Below are positions 7,273-15,981 of a stretch of DNA of 64,000 nt, one piece after another. Position 1 is the stretch's first letter. Each line of letters opens with the position of its first letter. The notes below the pieces were generated by a model. That model worked only from the letters and a program-made list of their open reading frames with translations, was not told where the DNA came from and did not search any database. Origin of the DNA: Halopseudomonas litoralis. Its GTDB lineage: Bacteria > Pseudomonadota > Gammaproteobacteria > Pseudomonadales > Pseudomonadaceae. The translations under genes and the position numbers were made by a program. Location of the stretch: the NCBI RefSeq assembly GCF_900105005.1, contig NZ_LT629748.1, forward strand, positions 558,001 to 622,000, written 5' to 3'.

Positions 7273-9174
7273 TTAGAAATGAGGTGTCCAAGTGACAGAT
7301 ATCCAGCCAGTACGGCCTTCTTCCATATAGTTTCTCTGCTGGGCAGGAAAGGTAGAAAAATCCGCCACCTGAGCATGACTGTACTGCTTGTCCAGTAAAT
7401 TGTCGACCTTCAGGCCCAATAAAACATCAGAGGTTGCTTGCCAACTGGTACGAATACCGAGGACGCCGTAGCCTGACATCTTTTGAGTGTTATTCTCATC
7501 GCTAAAGGAATGGCTGCTCGCCAACCAGCTTGCTCCAAAGGAGTATTGGCCTACCTGGCGATCAATATCCAAGCTCAGTGTGCGTTTGGCGCGGCGGCTC
7601 AAGGTTTTGCCCGTATCACGATCGCGCGGATCAATAATGCTCAGGCCAATTGCGCTTTGCCAGCCCATGAAGTGGTGATTCAGGGATGCTTCAAAGCCGT
7701 TGATACGAACGGTAGCGATATTCTGTGGGATCCAGAATGAATCAAGAACGATGGCGTCTTTGATATCTGTGCGGTAGAGGGATGCTTCCAGATGGGCGTT
7801 ATTCCCCAGTTGGCTCCGCCATTGCAGCTCGTAACTCTTTGAATGCTCAGGCTGGAGATCAGGGTTGGCCTGGGGAGAGCAACCGTAAGTAGGGTCACAA
7901 AAATCTGGATAGTAGAGGTCTACAAAGGTGGGTGCTCTGAAGCCTTCACTGTAGGAAAGTATCAGTTGATTGGCTGTGTTGAGCGGTACGGTTAACGCCC
8001 CATGCCAGGTGTTCTCACTGCCAAACTGCTGGTTCTTATCGTGCCGCAGCCCCAGTTCGGTAGAGACATGTTGACCCTGATAAGCATGTTGAATATAGGC
8101 TGCCTGATTCCACCGGCTATCTTCGTTGTAGTCTGCGTTGCTATGCAGCGTATCCTCATACCATTCAGCCCCCGCTGTCACGCTATGCTGTTCGGACAGG
8201 CGCAAATTGTTAAGCCAATGTATGGAATTGCGGTAGCTGCTGAGTGAATCGTGCAGGGAGGAATCATCGGCACGGAAGAAACGCCGTCTTTCACTGTGGC
8301 CCAGCTCCAGTTGACTGCTCCAGTTATCATTGAGCTGTGCTTTGATGAATGATGAATAGCTTTTCAGTTCAAATTCATCATATGGGTAGCTGCCAAGGTA
8401 GCCCAGATCGTATTCAGTCTCTCCGCGTTGATCCAGTAGACTTAATCCGGCCTCTACCTGTTCACTGAAGCGGTGATTCAGGTTGAAACTAATGGAATTG
8501 TTGCGATAAGCATCATGATCGGCATCAGGGCCTTGTTTGACATCGGTGCGATTGATGCCATTGGTGTCTTCTGAGCTGGCATTCAGGCTGAAACGCGTAT
8601 CCGCATTGCCTCCCGACAACCCTAAGCTGCGTTCCCAGCTGCCGCGACTGCCGTAGGCCAGTCGAGCGCGGGGGCGCAGGCCCTCGCCCTCGCCGTCGGC
8701 TCGGCGGGTGAAAACTTGAATAACACCACCAATGGCATCTGCTCCGTAAGTGGCCGAATTGGCACCTTTGGACACCTCAATACGTTCGATCTGATCGATG
8801 CTGAGAAACTCTAGTGCAGCAGCACCGCTATCAGCGCCGTTAAAACGCTGACCATCAATCAGAACCAGCGTCTGTGCGGTCTTGGTACCGCGTAAATAGA
8901 TACCGGAAACACTGCCACGACCACCAGACTGACCAATTTGCATACCGGGTACACGCTTTAGCAGGTCGGCTACGGTCGAGGGTTGCAAACGCTCGATATC
9001 CGCCCGGGTAAACACCGTACTGGCGGCGCTGCTGTCGCTGCGCTGTTCCACGTCGCGGTTGGCAGTAATAAGGGTGTCTGACAATTTCAATGCCTGCTCA
9101 TGGGAAACAGGCTGCTCAGCCAGTGCCAGGCTCGGAGCCAGGGCGATGCTAAGGGCAAGACGGGAAAATTTCAT
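7273..9174 (-). CDS. btuB: TonB-dependent vitamin B12 outer-membrane receptor
   Basis: Outer-membrane beta-barrel that imports cobalamin with energy from TonB-ExbBD. It has a signal peptide ending near ALA-E, a TonB box at about residues 33-38 (DTLITA), a plug domain with DLLKRVPGMQI, GIYLRGTKTAQTLVLIDGQRFN and IERIEVSKGANSATYGADAIGG, and a barrel ending WISVTWTPHF with terminal Phe. Its 633 residues match BtuB (about 600-650). It is the first gene of the btuBFCD-adenosyltransferase operon and is preceded by a canonical cobalamin riboswitch, which strongly supports B12 as ligand. Confidence 0.95.
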   Translation of the reverse strand: MKFSRLALSIALAPSLALAEQPVSHEQALKLSDTLITANRDVEQRSDSSAASTVFTRADIERLQPSTVADLLKRVPGMQIGQSGGRGSVSGIYLRGTKTAQTLVLIDGQRFNGADSGAAALEFLSIDQIERIEVSKGANSATYGADAIGGVIQVFTRRADGEGEGLRPRARLAYGSRGSWERSLGLSGGNADTRFSLNASSEDTNGINRTDVKQGPDADHDAYRNNSISFNLNHRFSEQVEAGLSLLDQRGETEYDLGYLGSYPYDEFELKSYSSFIKAQLNDNWSSQLELGHSERRRFFRADDSSLHDSLSSYRNSIHWLNNLRLSEQHSVTAGAEWYEDTLHSNADYNEDSRWNQAAYIQHAYQGQHVSTELGLRHDKNQQFGSENTWHGALTVPLNTANQLILSYSEGFRAPTFVDLYYPDFCDPTYGCSPQANPDLQPEHSKSYELQWRSQLGNNAHLEASLYRTDIKDAIVLDSFWIPQNIATVRINGFEASLNHHFMGWQSAIGLSIIDPRDRDTGKTLSRRAKRTLSLDIDRQVGQYSFGASWLASSHSFSDENNTQKMSGYGVLGIRTSWQATSDVLLGLKVDNLLDKQYSHAQVADFSTFPAQQRNYMEEGRTGWISVTWTPHF

Positions 9175-9299
9175 TTTGAATCCTCAAAAGGTCGGAGACT
9201 TTCGAGGAGGGCAGGTAAGCAAGTGCGGACGGGAGGAATAATAGAAAACCGGCACGGCACTTGACGGTGATGCCCTCCGCAACACCAGTCGATATTTCA

Positions 9300-9480
9300 T
9301 GTGGGCCGGTCTCCGGACTCTCGACGCCCATTCGCTCACCTTCCCATGCCGTGGCACAGTGGTTCTGAGCGAACGCCGATCTGCTGATCGGGGTCGATTA
9401 CCGTTGCGGGGGCAGTGCCGGGATTGTTCTCTCGATTGAGTCGGGAACGCACCGGCTTTCCGTTTCATGCCTGATGTCAG
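9300..9480 (-). promoter_or_regulatory. Cobalamin riboswitch in the btuB leader
   Basis: On the minus strand: GGAAAGCCGGTGCG, then GCACTGCCCCCGCAACGGTAA, CCACTGTGCCACGG and finally the B12 box GAGTCCGGAGACCGGCCC, about 125 bases before the btuB start. All conserved blocks of the class I cobalamin riboswitch occur in order. High B12 would be expected to shut off the uptake operon. This fills most of the 455-base space 9175-9629; the rest should hold the btuB promoter, which I could not assign. Confidence 0.93.
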
Positions 9481-9629
9481 GCACACCTGCATGAATAGCG
9501 CGGCGAATGGTATGCCCCTGACTTGGGAAACACAAGTGCGATGCTGGCGCGGCGCCGCCATCGGCTGGAACAAAGCCGCGGCAAAAGGCATACTGCAGCA
9601 CCTCGCCATCACCTGGCCGCCTGCCGATC

Positions 9630-10274
9630 ATGCTGCTATCCGATACCGACACGTCTTTTACCGAGACCACCGTTGTCCAGTTGCGCGACTATTCTGAGTG
9701 GCATTGTGGCCGCAGCCGTTATGCCATCTGGATGATCCCCATCAACTGCCCGGCCATACTCGACTACATTGATCGGGTCACGGCATCTTTGGCGGATTTG
9801 TTGCACCCTTCCCGGCGCCAGCCACATATCACGCTGTTTGTCTGTGGTTTCGAAGAGGAGGCCGTGATACACAATGACGACTTTACCCCTGCCCAACTGC
9901 AGCGCCAGCTGGCTGATCTCGACAGGCTGAGCCTGCCGCCGTGCGATCTGCGGATAGGGGCGCTGGACAGTTTCTCCAGTGCGGCCTTTCTGGCGGTGGG
10001 AGACCCGCAGGGACACCTGCCCCGCTGGCGCGAGACGCTGGCCGCCAGCTGCACCGAGATTCGCCAGGCCGCCTATGTGCCGCACATTACTCTGGGGCTG
10101 TATCGACAGTCGATCAGCGCCGAGGACCTGCGTCGGCGCCTGGCGCAATTGCCGGTGCCTGATGGACTGTCGCTGCCGGTGGAGCGGCTAGAATACGTTA
10201 CCTATCGCAGTGATGACATGTTCAGTCCGCTGGAATGCCAGCAGCAGGTGCGCTGTCAGACCAAATCAGACTGA
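9630..10274 (+). CDS. 2H-phosphoesterase superfamily protein (2'-5' RNA ligase-like)
   Basis: The protein has two H-x-T motifs, PHITL at His66/Thr68 and PHITL at His152/Thr154, symmetrically placed in 214 residues, the hallmark of 2H phosphoesterases such as ThpR/LigT and cyclic phosphodiesterases. They act on 2',3'-cyclic phosphate or 2'-5' linkages in RNA. Conserved hydrophobic core YAIWMIPI precedes the first motif, so the start must be upstream of it; ATG 9630 is the only reasonable one, though no ribosome site is clear. It is divergent from the B12 operon and not obviously linked to it. The natural substrate is unknown. Confidence 0.8.
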   Translation: MLLSDTDTSFTETTVVQLRDYSEWHCGRSRYAIWMIPINCPAILDYIDRVTASLADLLHPSRRQPHITLFVCGFEEEAVIHNDDFTPAQLQRQLADLDRLSLPPCDLRIGALDSFSSAAFLAVGDPQGHLPRWRETLAASCTEIRQAAYVPHITLGLYRQSISAEDLRRRLAQLPVPDGLSLPVERLEYVTYRSDDMFSPLECQQQVRCQTKSD

Positions 10275-10361
10275 CACCTCTGGCGCAGCAGGTTTTCAGA
10301 TCAGTATGGGGAAATGCAGCGGTTATACTCGGGTTTCCGTATTCAACAGGGGCGCATGCCG

Positions 10362-11327
10362 ATGAAAAAGAATGTAGTGGTATTCAACCGTCTGGCCCCG
10401 GACCTGGTCGAGCGGTTGGCAAAGCATTTCAACGTCGTGCAGCTGGCTTCCGCCGCCGAGCTGCCGGATGCTCTGGCAGCGGGTCCGGTACATGGTTTGA
10501 TTGGTGCCGGCTGGCAGCTGGGTCGCACTCAGCTTGCGGCCGCGACCGATCTTGAGGTGGTATCGAGCATCTCGGTGGGCTACGACAACTACGATCTGGA
10601 CTATCTGAACGAGCGCGGCATCCTGCTCACCAATACCCCGGATGTCTTGACCGAAACCACCGCCGACCTGGCGATGACGTTGATGCTGACCGCGGCGCGA
10701 CGGATCGTCGAACTGGACGGCTGGTTGCGCGCGGGCAACTGGCGGGCGGCTCTGGGACAGGATCATTTCGGCTGCGATGTGCATGGCAAGACGCTGGGTA
10801 TCATCGGTCTGGGCAATATAGGCGCGGCGATAGCCCGACGTGGGCGCTTCGGATTCGGCATGCGGGTGCTCTACACCAGCAACAACCGCAAGCCTGAGCT
10901 GGAACAGGAGTTGGGTGCCGACTTCCGTGATCTCGATGGACTGCTCGGTGAGTCCGACTTTGTCTGTGTGGTGGTGCCCCTCAGCGAACGCACCCACAAG
11001 CTGATCGGACAGCGCGAGCTGGGTCTGATGAAGTCCAGTGCCATTCTGGTGAACGTGGCACGCGGCCAGGTGGTTGACGAGGTCGCGTTGGTAGAGGCAT
11101 TGCGCGAGAGGCAGATCCGCGCCGCCGGGCTGGACGTATACGAGCAGGAACCGCTATCCGACTCGCCGCTGTTTGGGCTGAACAATCTGGTTTGTGTGCC
11201 CCACATAGGCTCGGCCACCCACGAGACCCGCCGCGCGATGGCCGAACTGGCGGTGCAGAATCTCGAATCGGCGCTGCTGGGAGACCCCCCGTTGCATATG
11301 GTCAACCCGCAGGTGAAGGCAGGCTGA
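10362..11327 (+). CDS. D-isomer-specific 2-hydroxyacid dehydrogenase (GhrB-like glyoxylate/hydroxypyruvate reductase)
   Basis: NAD(P)H-dependent reductase of 2-oxoacids. In 321 residues from MKKNVVVFNR the Rossmann motif is GLGNIGAAIA (149-158), the substrate-binding catalytic Arg is in VNVARGQVVDE (Arg234) and the general acid His is in CVPHIGSATHETR (His281), with DVYEQEP between. The start at 10362 has AGGGG 9 bases upstream; an ATG at 10356 is too close to it. The length and N-terminus match the GhrB/gluconate 2-dehydrogenase type. Exact substrate is uncertain. It appears monocistronic. Confidence 0.87.
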   Translation: MKKNVVVFNRLAPDLVERLAKHFNVVQLASAAELPDALAAGPVHGLIGAGWQLGRTQLAAATDLEVVSSISVGYDNYDLDYLNERGILLTNTPDVLTETTADLAMTLMLTAARRIVELDGWLRAGNWRAALGQDHFGCDVHGKTLGIIGLGNIGAAIARRGRFGFGMRVLYTSNNRKPELEQELGADFRDLDGLLGESDFVCVVVPLSERTHKLIGQRELGLMKSSAILVNVARGQVVDEVALVEALRERQIRAAGLDVYEQEPLSDSPLFGLNNLVCVPHIGSATHETRRAMAELAVQNLESALLGDPPLHMVNPQVKAG

Positions 11328-11356
11328 GATCCTTGAGCGGAACCGATGGTTGCCGC

Positions 11357-11545
11357 TCAGGATTGCCGCTTGGCAACCAATCCCAGCCAGATACTGGCTG
11401 CGGCGACCAGACCGAGTGCCATCCAGGAAATAACGTCATGCCAGCCGTCGCCGATCAGAGCGACCAGCAGCCCCGCTGCGCTGATGAGTCCGAACAGGAT
11501 CGGCCAGAACCAGATCTGCATCGGAGAGTTCTTTATCGTTTTCAT
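11357..11545 (-). CDS. Small inner-membrane protein at the end of a siderophore-uptake operon
   Basis: A 62-residue protein with two predicted membrane helices (IWFWPILFGLISAAGLLVAL and VISWMALGLVAAASIWLGLV) and a basic tail. Its ATG overlaps the stop of the upstream PepSY gene (TGATG), so the two are almost certainly co-translated. I do not recognise a named family; small proteins like this commonly follow PepSY-domain reductases in TonB-receptor operons. It may be an accessory subunit of that membrane protein. Confidence 0.7.
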   Translation of the reverse strand: MKTIKNSPMQIWFWPILFGLISAAGLLVALIGDGWHDVISWMALGLVAAASIWLGLVAKRQS

Positions 11546-12690
11546 CAACCTTGTTGCGCCTCCGGGCTGGAGATACTGGCGCTTGCGGTGTAGGGCTTTC
11601 TTCTGCGCCGCTTCGCCAACCAGAGATAAAGACCACTGCTCAGCAGAATGATGGTGATCACATCCAGTACCGCCCAGATGATCTGCAAAGGCTTGCCGCC
11701 ATAGTCACCGAAGTGCAATGGCCGTGATAGTTGCAGAGCGGTGAAGTACCAGGGCAACGGACGGCTGTCGGTAACCTGCGAGGTACTGGCATCGATCAGT
11801 ACCGGTTGCGACAGGTGTGCCGTCAGCGCCTGGTTGCCGTGCATGAACACGCCGTAGTGATGGGGACTGGAGAAGCTAGTGCCCGGGAAGGCGACAAACT
11901 GGATCTGCATGTCCGGCAGATAGCGCCGCGCCGATTGTACGGCGGCTTCCAGCGAGCCGAGTTGCTGCGGCGGCTGTTTGCCCTGATAGGGTTCGAGCAT
12001 GGTGCTGAGTTGATCATTCTGCCAGGCCTTGACGATCAGATCGGCCCAGGCGTTAAGCACACCGGTGCCGCCGACCACCAGAAACCACACCAGGGTGACT
12101 ATGCCCAACAGGTTATGCAGGTCCAGCCATTTGAGCCGGGTCGTGCGCTGGCGCCGTACCTCTCCGAAGGCGAGCTTCTGCATGAACGGGGCGTACAACA
12201 CGGCGCCGGATATCAGCGAAATCAGCAGCAATACGCCCATCAGACCGAGAAACAGCATGCCCGGTAGACCGGCGAACAGGTCGATATGCAGGGAGTTGAT
12301 GATATACATGAAACCGCTCTCCAGCTGCGGCTCACCGAGGATGTCACCGGTGCGGGCATCAATCGCCACCTGATGCAGTCCGCTTGTGGAGGTGGGCGTA
12401 TCGGACATGGTCAGATACCAGACCCGGTCATCATCAGGTTCACGGGAGATGAACATGCCACCCTGGCCAGGGTGCCGGGCCTCACCAATCTGCATTACCT
12501 TGTCGAGACTGATATGCGGCGTGTCGTCCGGCATTTCGGGAGCTTCGATCTCGGTACCCAGCAGATGGCCGATTTCATGATGGAAGATCAGCGGCAGCCC
12601 GGTCAGGCATAACAGCAGCATGAACAGGGTGCAGATGAAGCTGGTCCAGGTATGCAGCCAGGACCAGACTTTCATGGATCGAACAGACAT
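11545..12690 (-). CDS. PepSY-associated membrane protein, putative ferric-siderophore reductase
   Basis: A 381-residue inner-membrane protein of the PepSY_TM family: KVWSWLHTWTSFICTLFMLLLCLTGL at the N-terminus, a second helix near MLFLGLMGVLLLISLISG, KWLDLHNLLGIVTLVWFLVVGGTGVL, and a last helix near IIWAVLDVITIILLSSGLYLW. Conserved His in HTW, HHEIGH and LHNLLG could bind heme. Family members beside TonB receptors are proposed to reduce iron-siderophore complexes in the periplasm. Start ATG 12690 has GGAG 7 bases upstream. It sits 19 bases behind the TonB receptor under the same Fur box. Confidence 0.85.
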   Translation of the reverse strand: MSVRSMKVWSWLHTWTSFICTLFMLLLCLTGLPLIFHHEIGHLLGTEIEAPEMPDDTPHISLDKVMQIGEARHPGQGGMFISREPDDDRVWYLTMSDTPTSTSGLHQVAIDARTGDILGEPQLESGFMYIINSLHIDLFAGLPGMLFLGLMGVLLLISLISGAVLYAPFMQKLAFGEVRRQRTTRLKWLDLHNLLGIVTLVWFLVVGGTGVLNAWADLIVKAWQNDQLSTMLEPYQGKQPPQQLGSLEAAVQSARRYLPDMQIQFVAFPGTSFSSPHHYGVFMHGNQALTAHLSQPVLIDASTSQVTDSRPLPWYFTALQLSRPLHFGDYGGKPLQIIWAVLDVITIILLSSGLYLWLAKRRRRKPYTASASISSPEAQQG

Positions 12691-12709
12691 CAATTCGCTC
12701 CGAGCGGTT

Positions 12710-14881
12710 TCAGAAGTCCAGCGTGCTGGACAGAATGAAGGTGCGTGGTGCGCCGATGATCAACGAGCCGTCACCGGGGTAGCCGCCGGCGGTTGCCCAG
12801 TATTCCTTGTCGGCCAGGTTTTCCACCCGGGCGCGCAGGGTTACCTGCTGGTCTCCGTCGAGCAGCAGGTTGTAGCGTACGCCGGCATCGAAGCGGGTCC
12901 AGGAGGGTAGCTGCTGCTGGTTGTCGGTATCGGCATATTGGCTGCCGGTATGAATGGCGCGGGCATCCAACGCGAGGCCGCTGACGGCAGGGACCATCCA
13001 GTCGACACCAAGATTGGCCTGCAATCTGGGGGCGCCAATGGCATCGTTGCCTTCCACGTCGCTGTCCAGCAGGCTGACACCACCGAGAATCGACAGCTGC
13101 GGCGTGGCCTGGCCATACAGTGACAGCTCCAGTCCGCGGTTGCGCTGGTGACCAATGACACCAAAGGTGCCGTTTTCCGTACCGGCCATCTGCTTGCGGC
13201 TCTGGTAAACGCCCAGACTGCCGCCGATACGCCCGCCGTCGTATTTCATGCCCACTTCGTTCTGTCGGGTCTTGTACGGTGCCAGGATATCGCCGGCGTT
13301 ATCCACTGGCGCTCCATTGGAGTTGGCGGGTGCGACATCGCCCTTGACCAAACCTTCGATGTGATTGGCGTAGATCGACAGTTCCGGGGTCAGGCGATAC
13401 AGCACGCCGGCCACCGGGGTGATTTCACTCTCCGAGTAGGCAGCGGTGCGTGCTCCCGTGTCGTTGTCATAGCCATAACTACGGATTTTTTGATAACGCG
13501 CACCCAGGGTGATCTGCAGACGTTCGTCCATGAACGACAAGACATCGGCCAGAGCGACGCTGGAAGTTCTGGTTTCGTCAGTGACCAGTGGGTGATCGAA
13601 GTCACCGCTGGAAAAGGGAGGGAAAGCGGGAGGAGAAGGCACGTCGACTGGCCGGTAGATATTGCCGGGAATACCGTCGAAATCGGAAAACTCATAGGCA
13701 TTGCGTGAGTCCATGCGGAATATGGAGCTGGACAGACTCACCGTATGACCGACGTTCCCGGTATTGAACTGGCCACGGACGCCGATTTCGCCGGTTTTGA
13801 CGGTATCTTCGCGCACATTGCTGAAACGATTGGCGGTGCTATCGCCATTGGCATTGTTTACTGTGGGTTCAGAGAAGGAACCGGACTCATCACCGTCGCG
13901 CATACCCGCTGCCGCCCAGCCGGTAATGTAATCATTGAAGTCATACTCGGCGCGCAGGGTACCGAAGGTGTTCCGTGCGTTGGAAAAGGTCCAGGGCTGG
14001 GCAATGCTTTTGCTGGCATCGGGCACGGATGGAATATCCAGCCCGGGAGCAATGCTGATCGCCGGCTGGATATCATCCAGTTGGTGATCCTGATGACCCA
14101 GATCGGCGGAAATGCGCAAACGCTCGCCGCGATAGTCGAGACCCAGGGCAAACATGCTCAATTCATTGGACTCGCCATCGACCGCCGTATCTCCATCGCG
14201 GCGAGCGAAATTGAGCCGCACGCCGATGCGGTCGTCTGCCAGGCGTCTGGCGAAATCGCCGGTCAAATAGCCTTGGCCGCCGGAGCGCACGCCGGTGGTA
14301 ATCTGGTTCAGCGGCTGGTTGGGCGCGCGCTTGGGCACTATGTTGATGGCACCGCCCAAGCCGCTGCCGCCGGGGGCGGCGCCATTGAGAAAGGCGTTGG
14401 CGCCCCGCAGCACTTCCACCCGCTCGATCAGTTCTGCGTCCAGATACTGTCTGGGCAATAAGCCGTACAGACCGTTGTAGGACATGTCGTCAGAAAAGAT
14501 CGGCAGACCGCGAACCATATACACCTGCTGAAAGTTACCGAAGCCCCGCGCCGTACGCACTGCTGGGTCATTCTCGACGATGTCCGCAACGCTGGCAGCC
14601 TGCTGATCCTGAATCAGCATCTGCGTGAAGCTGGTCAGCTGGAAAGGGGTTTCCATGCTGTCTTGGTTCCCCAGCAGGCCGACTCGGCCGCCGCGCGCGA
14701 CTTGACCACCAGCGTAGGCTGCCGGCAGGCCGTCGGCGGACGCGTCGGCACTGGCGCGAACTTCCGTTGAGGGCAAAGCCAAAGGGGCGTCAGCACCGTC
14801 GCTGTCCTGCGCGAGGATCGCATGGGAATGGAAAGCAAAAGACAGTGAGAGGGCGGTCAGGGGCAACCGAACTGGGTGCAT
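12710..14881 (-). CDS. TonB-dependent siderophore receptor
   Basis: Outer-membrane importer of a ferric siderophore. From ATG 14881 the 723-residue precursor begins MHPVRLPLTALSLSFAF with a signal peptide ending at ILAQ. The plug has MLIQDQQAASVADIVENDP, VYMVRGLPI, LIERVEVLRGANAFLNG and GGAINIVPKRA; the barrel ends FILSSTLDF with terminal Phe. The plug pattern resembles ferrichrome/desferrioxamine-type receptors, but the ligand cannot be named. The open frame runs upstream to 15058, but those codons lie across the Fur box. It is the first gene of a three-gene operon with PepSY and a small membrane protein. Confidence 0.92.
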   Translation of the reverse strand: MHPVRLPLTALSLSFAFHSHAILAQDSDGADAPLALPSTEVRASADASADGLPAAYAGGQVARGGRVGLLGNQDSMETPFQLTSFTQMLIQDQQAASVADIVENDPAVRTARGFGNFQQVYMVRGLPIFSDDMSYNGLYGLLPRQYLDAELIERVEVLRGANAFLNGAAPGGSGLGGAINIVPKRAPNQPLNQITTGVRSGGQGYLTGDFARRLADDRIGVRLNFARRDGDTAVDGESNELSMFALGLDYRGERLRISADLGHQDHQLDDIQPAISIAPGLDIPSVPDASKSIAQPWTFSNARNTFGTLRAEYDFNDYITGWAAAGMRDGDESGSFSEPTVNNANGDSTANRFSNVREDTVKTGEIGVRGQFNTGNVGHTVSLSSSIFRMDSRNAYEFSDFDGIPGNIYRPVDVPSPPAFPPFSSGDFDHPLVTDETRTSSVALADVLSFMDERLQITLGARYQKIRSYGYDNDTGARTAAYSESEITPVAGVLYRLTPELSIYANHIEGLVKGDVAPANSNGAPVDNAGDILAPYKTRQNEVGMKYDGGRIGGSLGVYQSRKQMAGTENGTFGVIGHQRNRGLELSLYGQATPQLSILGGVSLLDSDVEGNDAIGAPRLQANLGVDWMVPAVSGLALDARAIHTGSQYADTDNQQQLPSWTRFDAGVRYNLLLDGDQQVTLRARVENLADKEYWATAGGYPGDGSLIIGAPRTFILSSTLDF

Positions 14882-14917
14882 GGGGATAGGCTCTTGGTGT
14901 ATTGGTTGGGCGTTAAT

Positions 14918-14936
14918 GCAAATCCTTATCATTATA
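14918..14936 (-). promoter_or_regulatory. Fur box upstream of the siderophore receptor
   Basis: Minus strand TATAATGATAAGGATTTGC matches the 19-bp Fur consensus GATAATGATAATCATTATC over the first half almost perfectly and partly over the second. It lies 37 bases before the receptor start, where it would overlap the promoter. This predicts repression by iron-loaded Fur. Confidence 0.75.
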
Positions 14937-15051
14937 ATTACAGTCCGTAATAAATTGCTACATCTGCCTTCGCATTCAGCCCGGTTCACGTAGGGCAAAC
15001 TTTTGTCCACTACCGGCGTCCCACATAATGAGTACATCGCCAGGGGATACC

Positions 15052-15924
15052 ATGTCATTTTTGAAGCTGCGCAATGCCGGGGTTTTCACCGTTCTGAAGC
15101 GGACGGCGAAGGAATTCAGTGATGACGATATGTCCACCTATGCTGCGGCGTTGGCGTACCGTGCGTTGTTTTCCATATTCCCCTTCGTCCTGTTTCTCAT
15201 GGCCGTGCTCGGCTTCTTGAATTTGCCGGACTTCTTTGACTGGCTGCGCGCCCAGGCCGCAATGGTATTGCCGCCGATGGCATTGGAGCAGGTCAATCCG
15301 GTGATTGACCAATTGCAGCAGAGCCAGGGTGGGCTTCTGTCATTTGGTATATTGCTTGCCCTGTGGACGGCGTCGATCGGCGTACGCTCGCTGATGAACG
15401 CGATGAACAAGGCATATGACGTCAGGGAAGGGCGTGCCAGCTGGAAACTGTTAATCCTGTCGGTGCTCTACACCATAGGGATCGCCGTCATGTTGTTGCT
15501 GGCTGCCGGCTTCATGACGCTGGGGCCGCAGGTCATGACCTGGCTGGCCGCACAGATCGGGCTGGAGCAGTTGCTGGTAATTCTGTGGAGTTGGCTGCGT
15601 TGGCCGGTGGCGATCCTGCTGTTGATGCTTGCGGTCGCGCTGATCTATTACGTCATGCCCGACGTCGAGCAGGAGTTCCGCTTTATCACGCCCGGTTCCG
15701 CAGTAGCGGTCATCGTCTGGCTGGCTGCTTCGGTGGGTTTTGGTATCTATGTTCAGAATTTCGCAGACTACAACGCGACCTATGGCAGCATCGGCGCCAT
15801 CATCGTCCTGCTGCTGTATTTCTACATTACTGCTGCGGTGTTGCTGTTGGGCGCTGAGCTCAATGCGGTGATCGAGCATCTATCGGTAGAAGGCAAGGAC
15901 GAAGGGGACAAGGAGATTTCGTGA
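15052..15924 (+). CDS. YihY/virulence factor BrkB family membrane protein
   Basis: A 290-residue inner-membrane protein with the UPF0761/BrkB pattern: TAKEFSDDDMSTYAAALAYRALFSIFPFVLF near the N-terminus, then about five more hydrophobic segments, YVMPDVEQEFRFITPGS and a final segment YFYITAAVLLLGAELNAVIE. Function is unproven; the old label ribonuclease BN is wrong for this family. Start 15052 (MSFLKLRN) has AGGGGA 4-9 bases upstream, better than ATG 15028. A second, larger paralogue lies at 24772-26028. An intrinsic terminator follows. Confidence 0.87.
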   Translation: MSFLKLRNAGVFTVLKRTAKEFSDDDMSTYAAALAYRALFSIFPFVLFLMAVLGFLNLPDFFDWLRAQAAMVLPPMALEQVNPVIDQLQQSQGGLLSFGILLALWTASIGVRSLMNAMNKAYDVREGRASWKLLILSVLYTIGIAVMLLLAAGFMTLGPQVMTWLAAQIGLEQLLVILWSWLRWPVAILLLMLAVALIYYVMPDVEQEFRFITPGSAVAVIVWLAASVGFGIYVQNFADYNATYGSIGAIIVLLLYFYITAAVLLLGAELNAVIEHLSVEGKDEGDKEIS

Positions 15925-15934
15925 TCGAGAAGGT

Positions 15935-15969
15935 GGCCAGAGGTGCTGATAACCCTCTGGCCGCTTTTT
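15935..15969 (+). terminator. Rho-independent terminator
   Basis: GGCCAGAGG (15935-15943) pairs with CCTCTGGCC (15954-15962), a perfect 9-bp stem, followed by GCTTTTTAT. It separates the converging brkB-like gene and endonuclease I gene. Confidence 0.85.
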
Positions 15970-15981
15970 ATCAAAAGGTGA

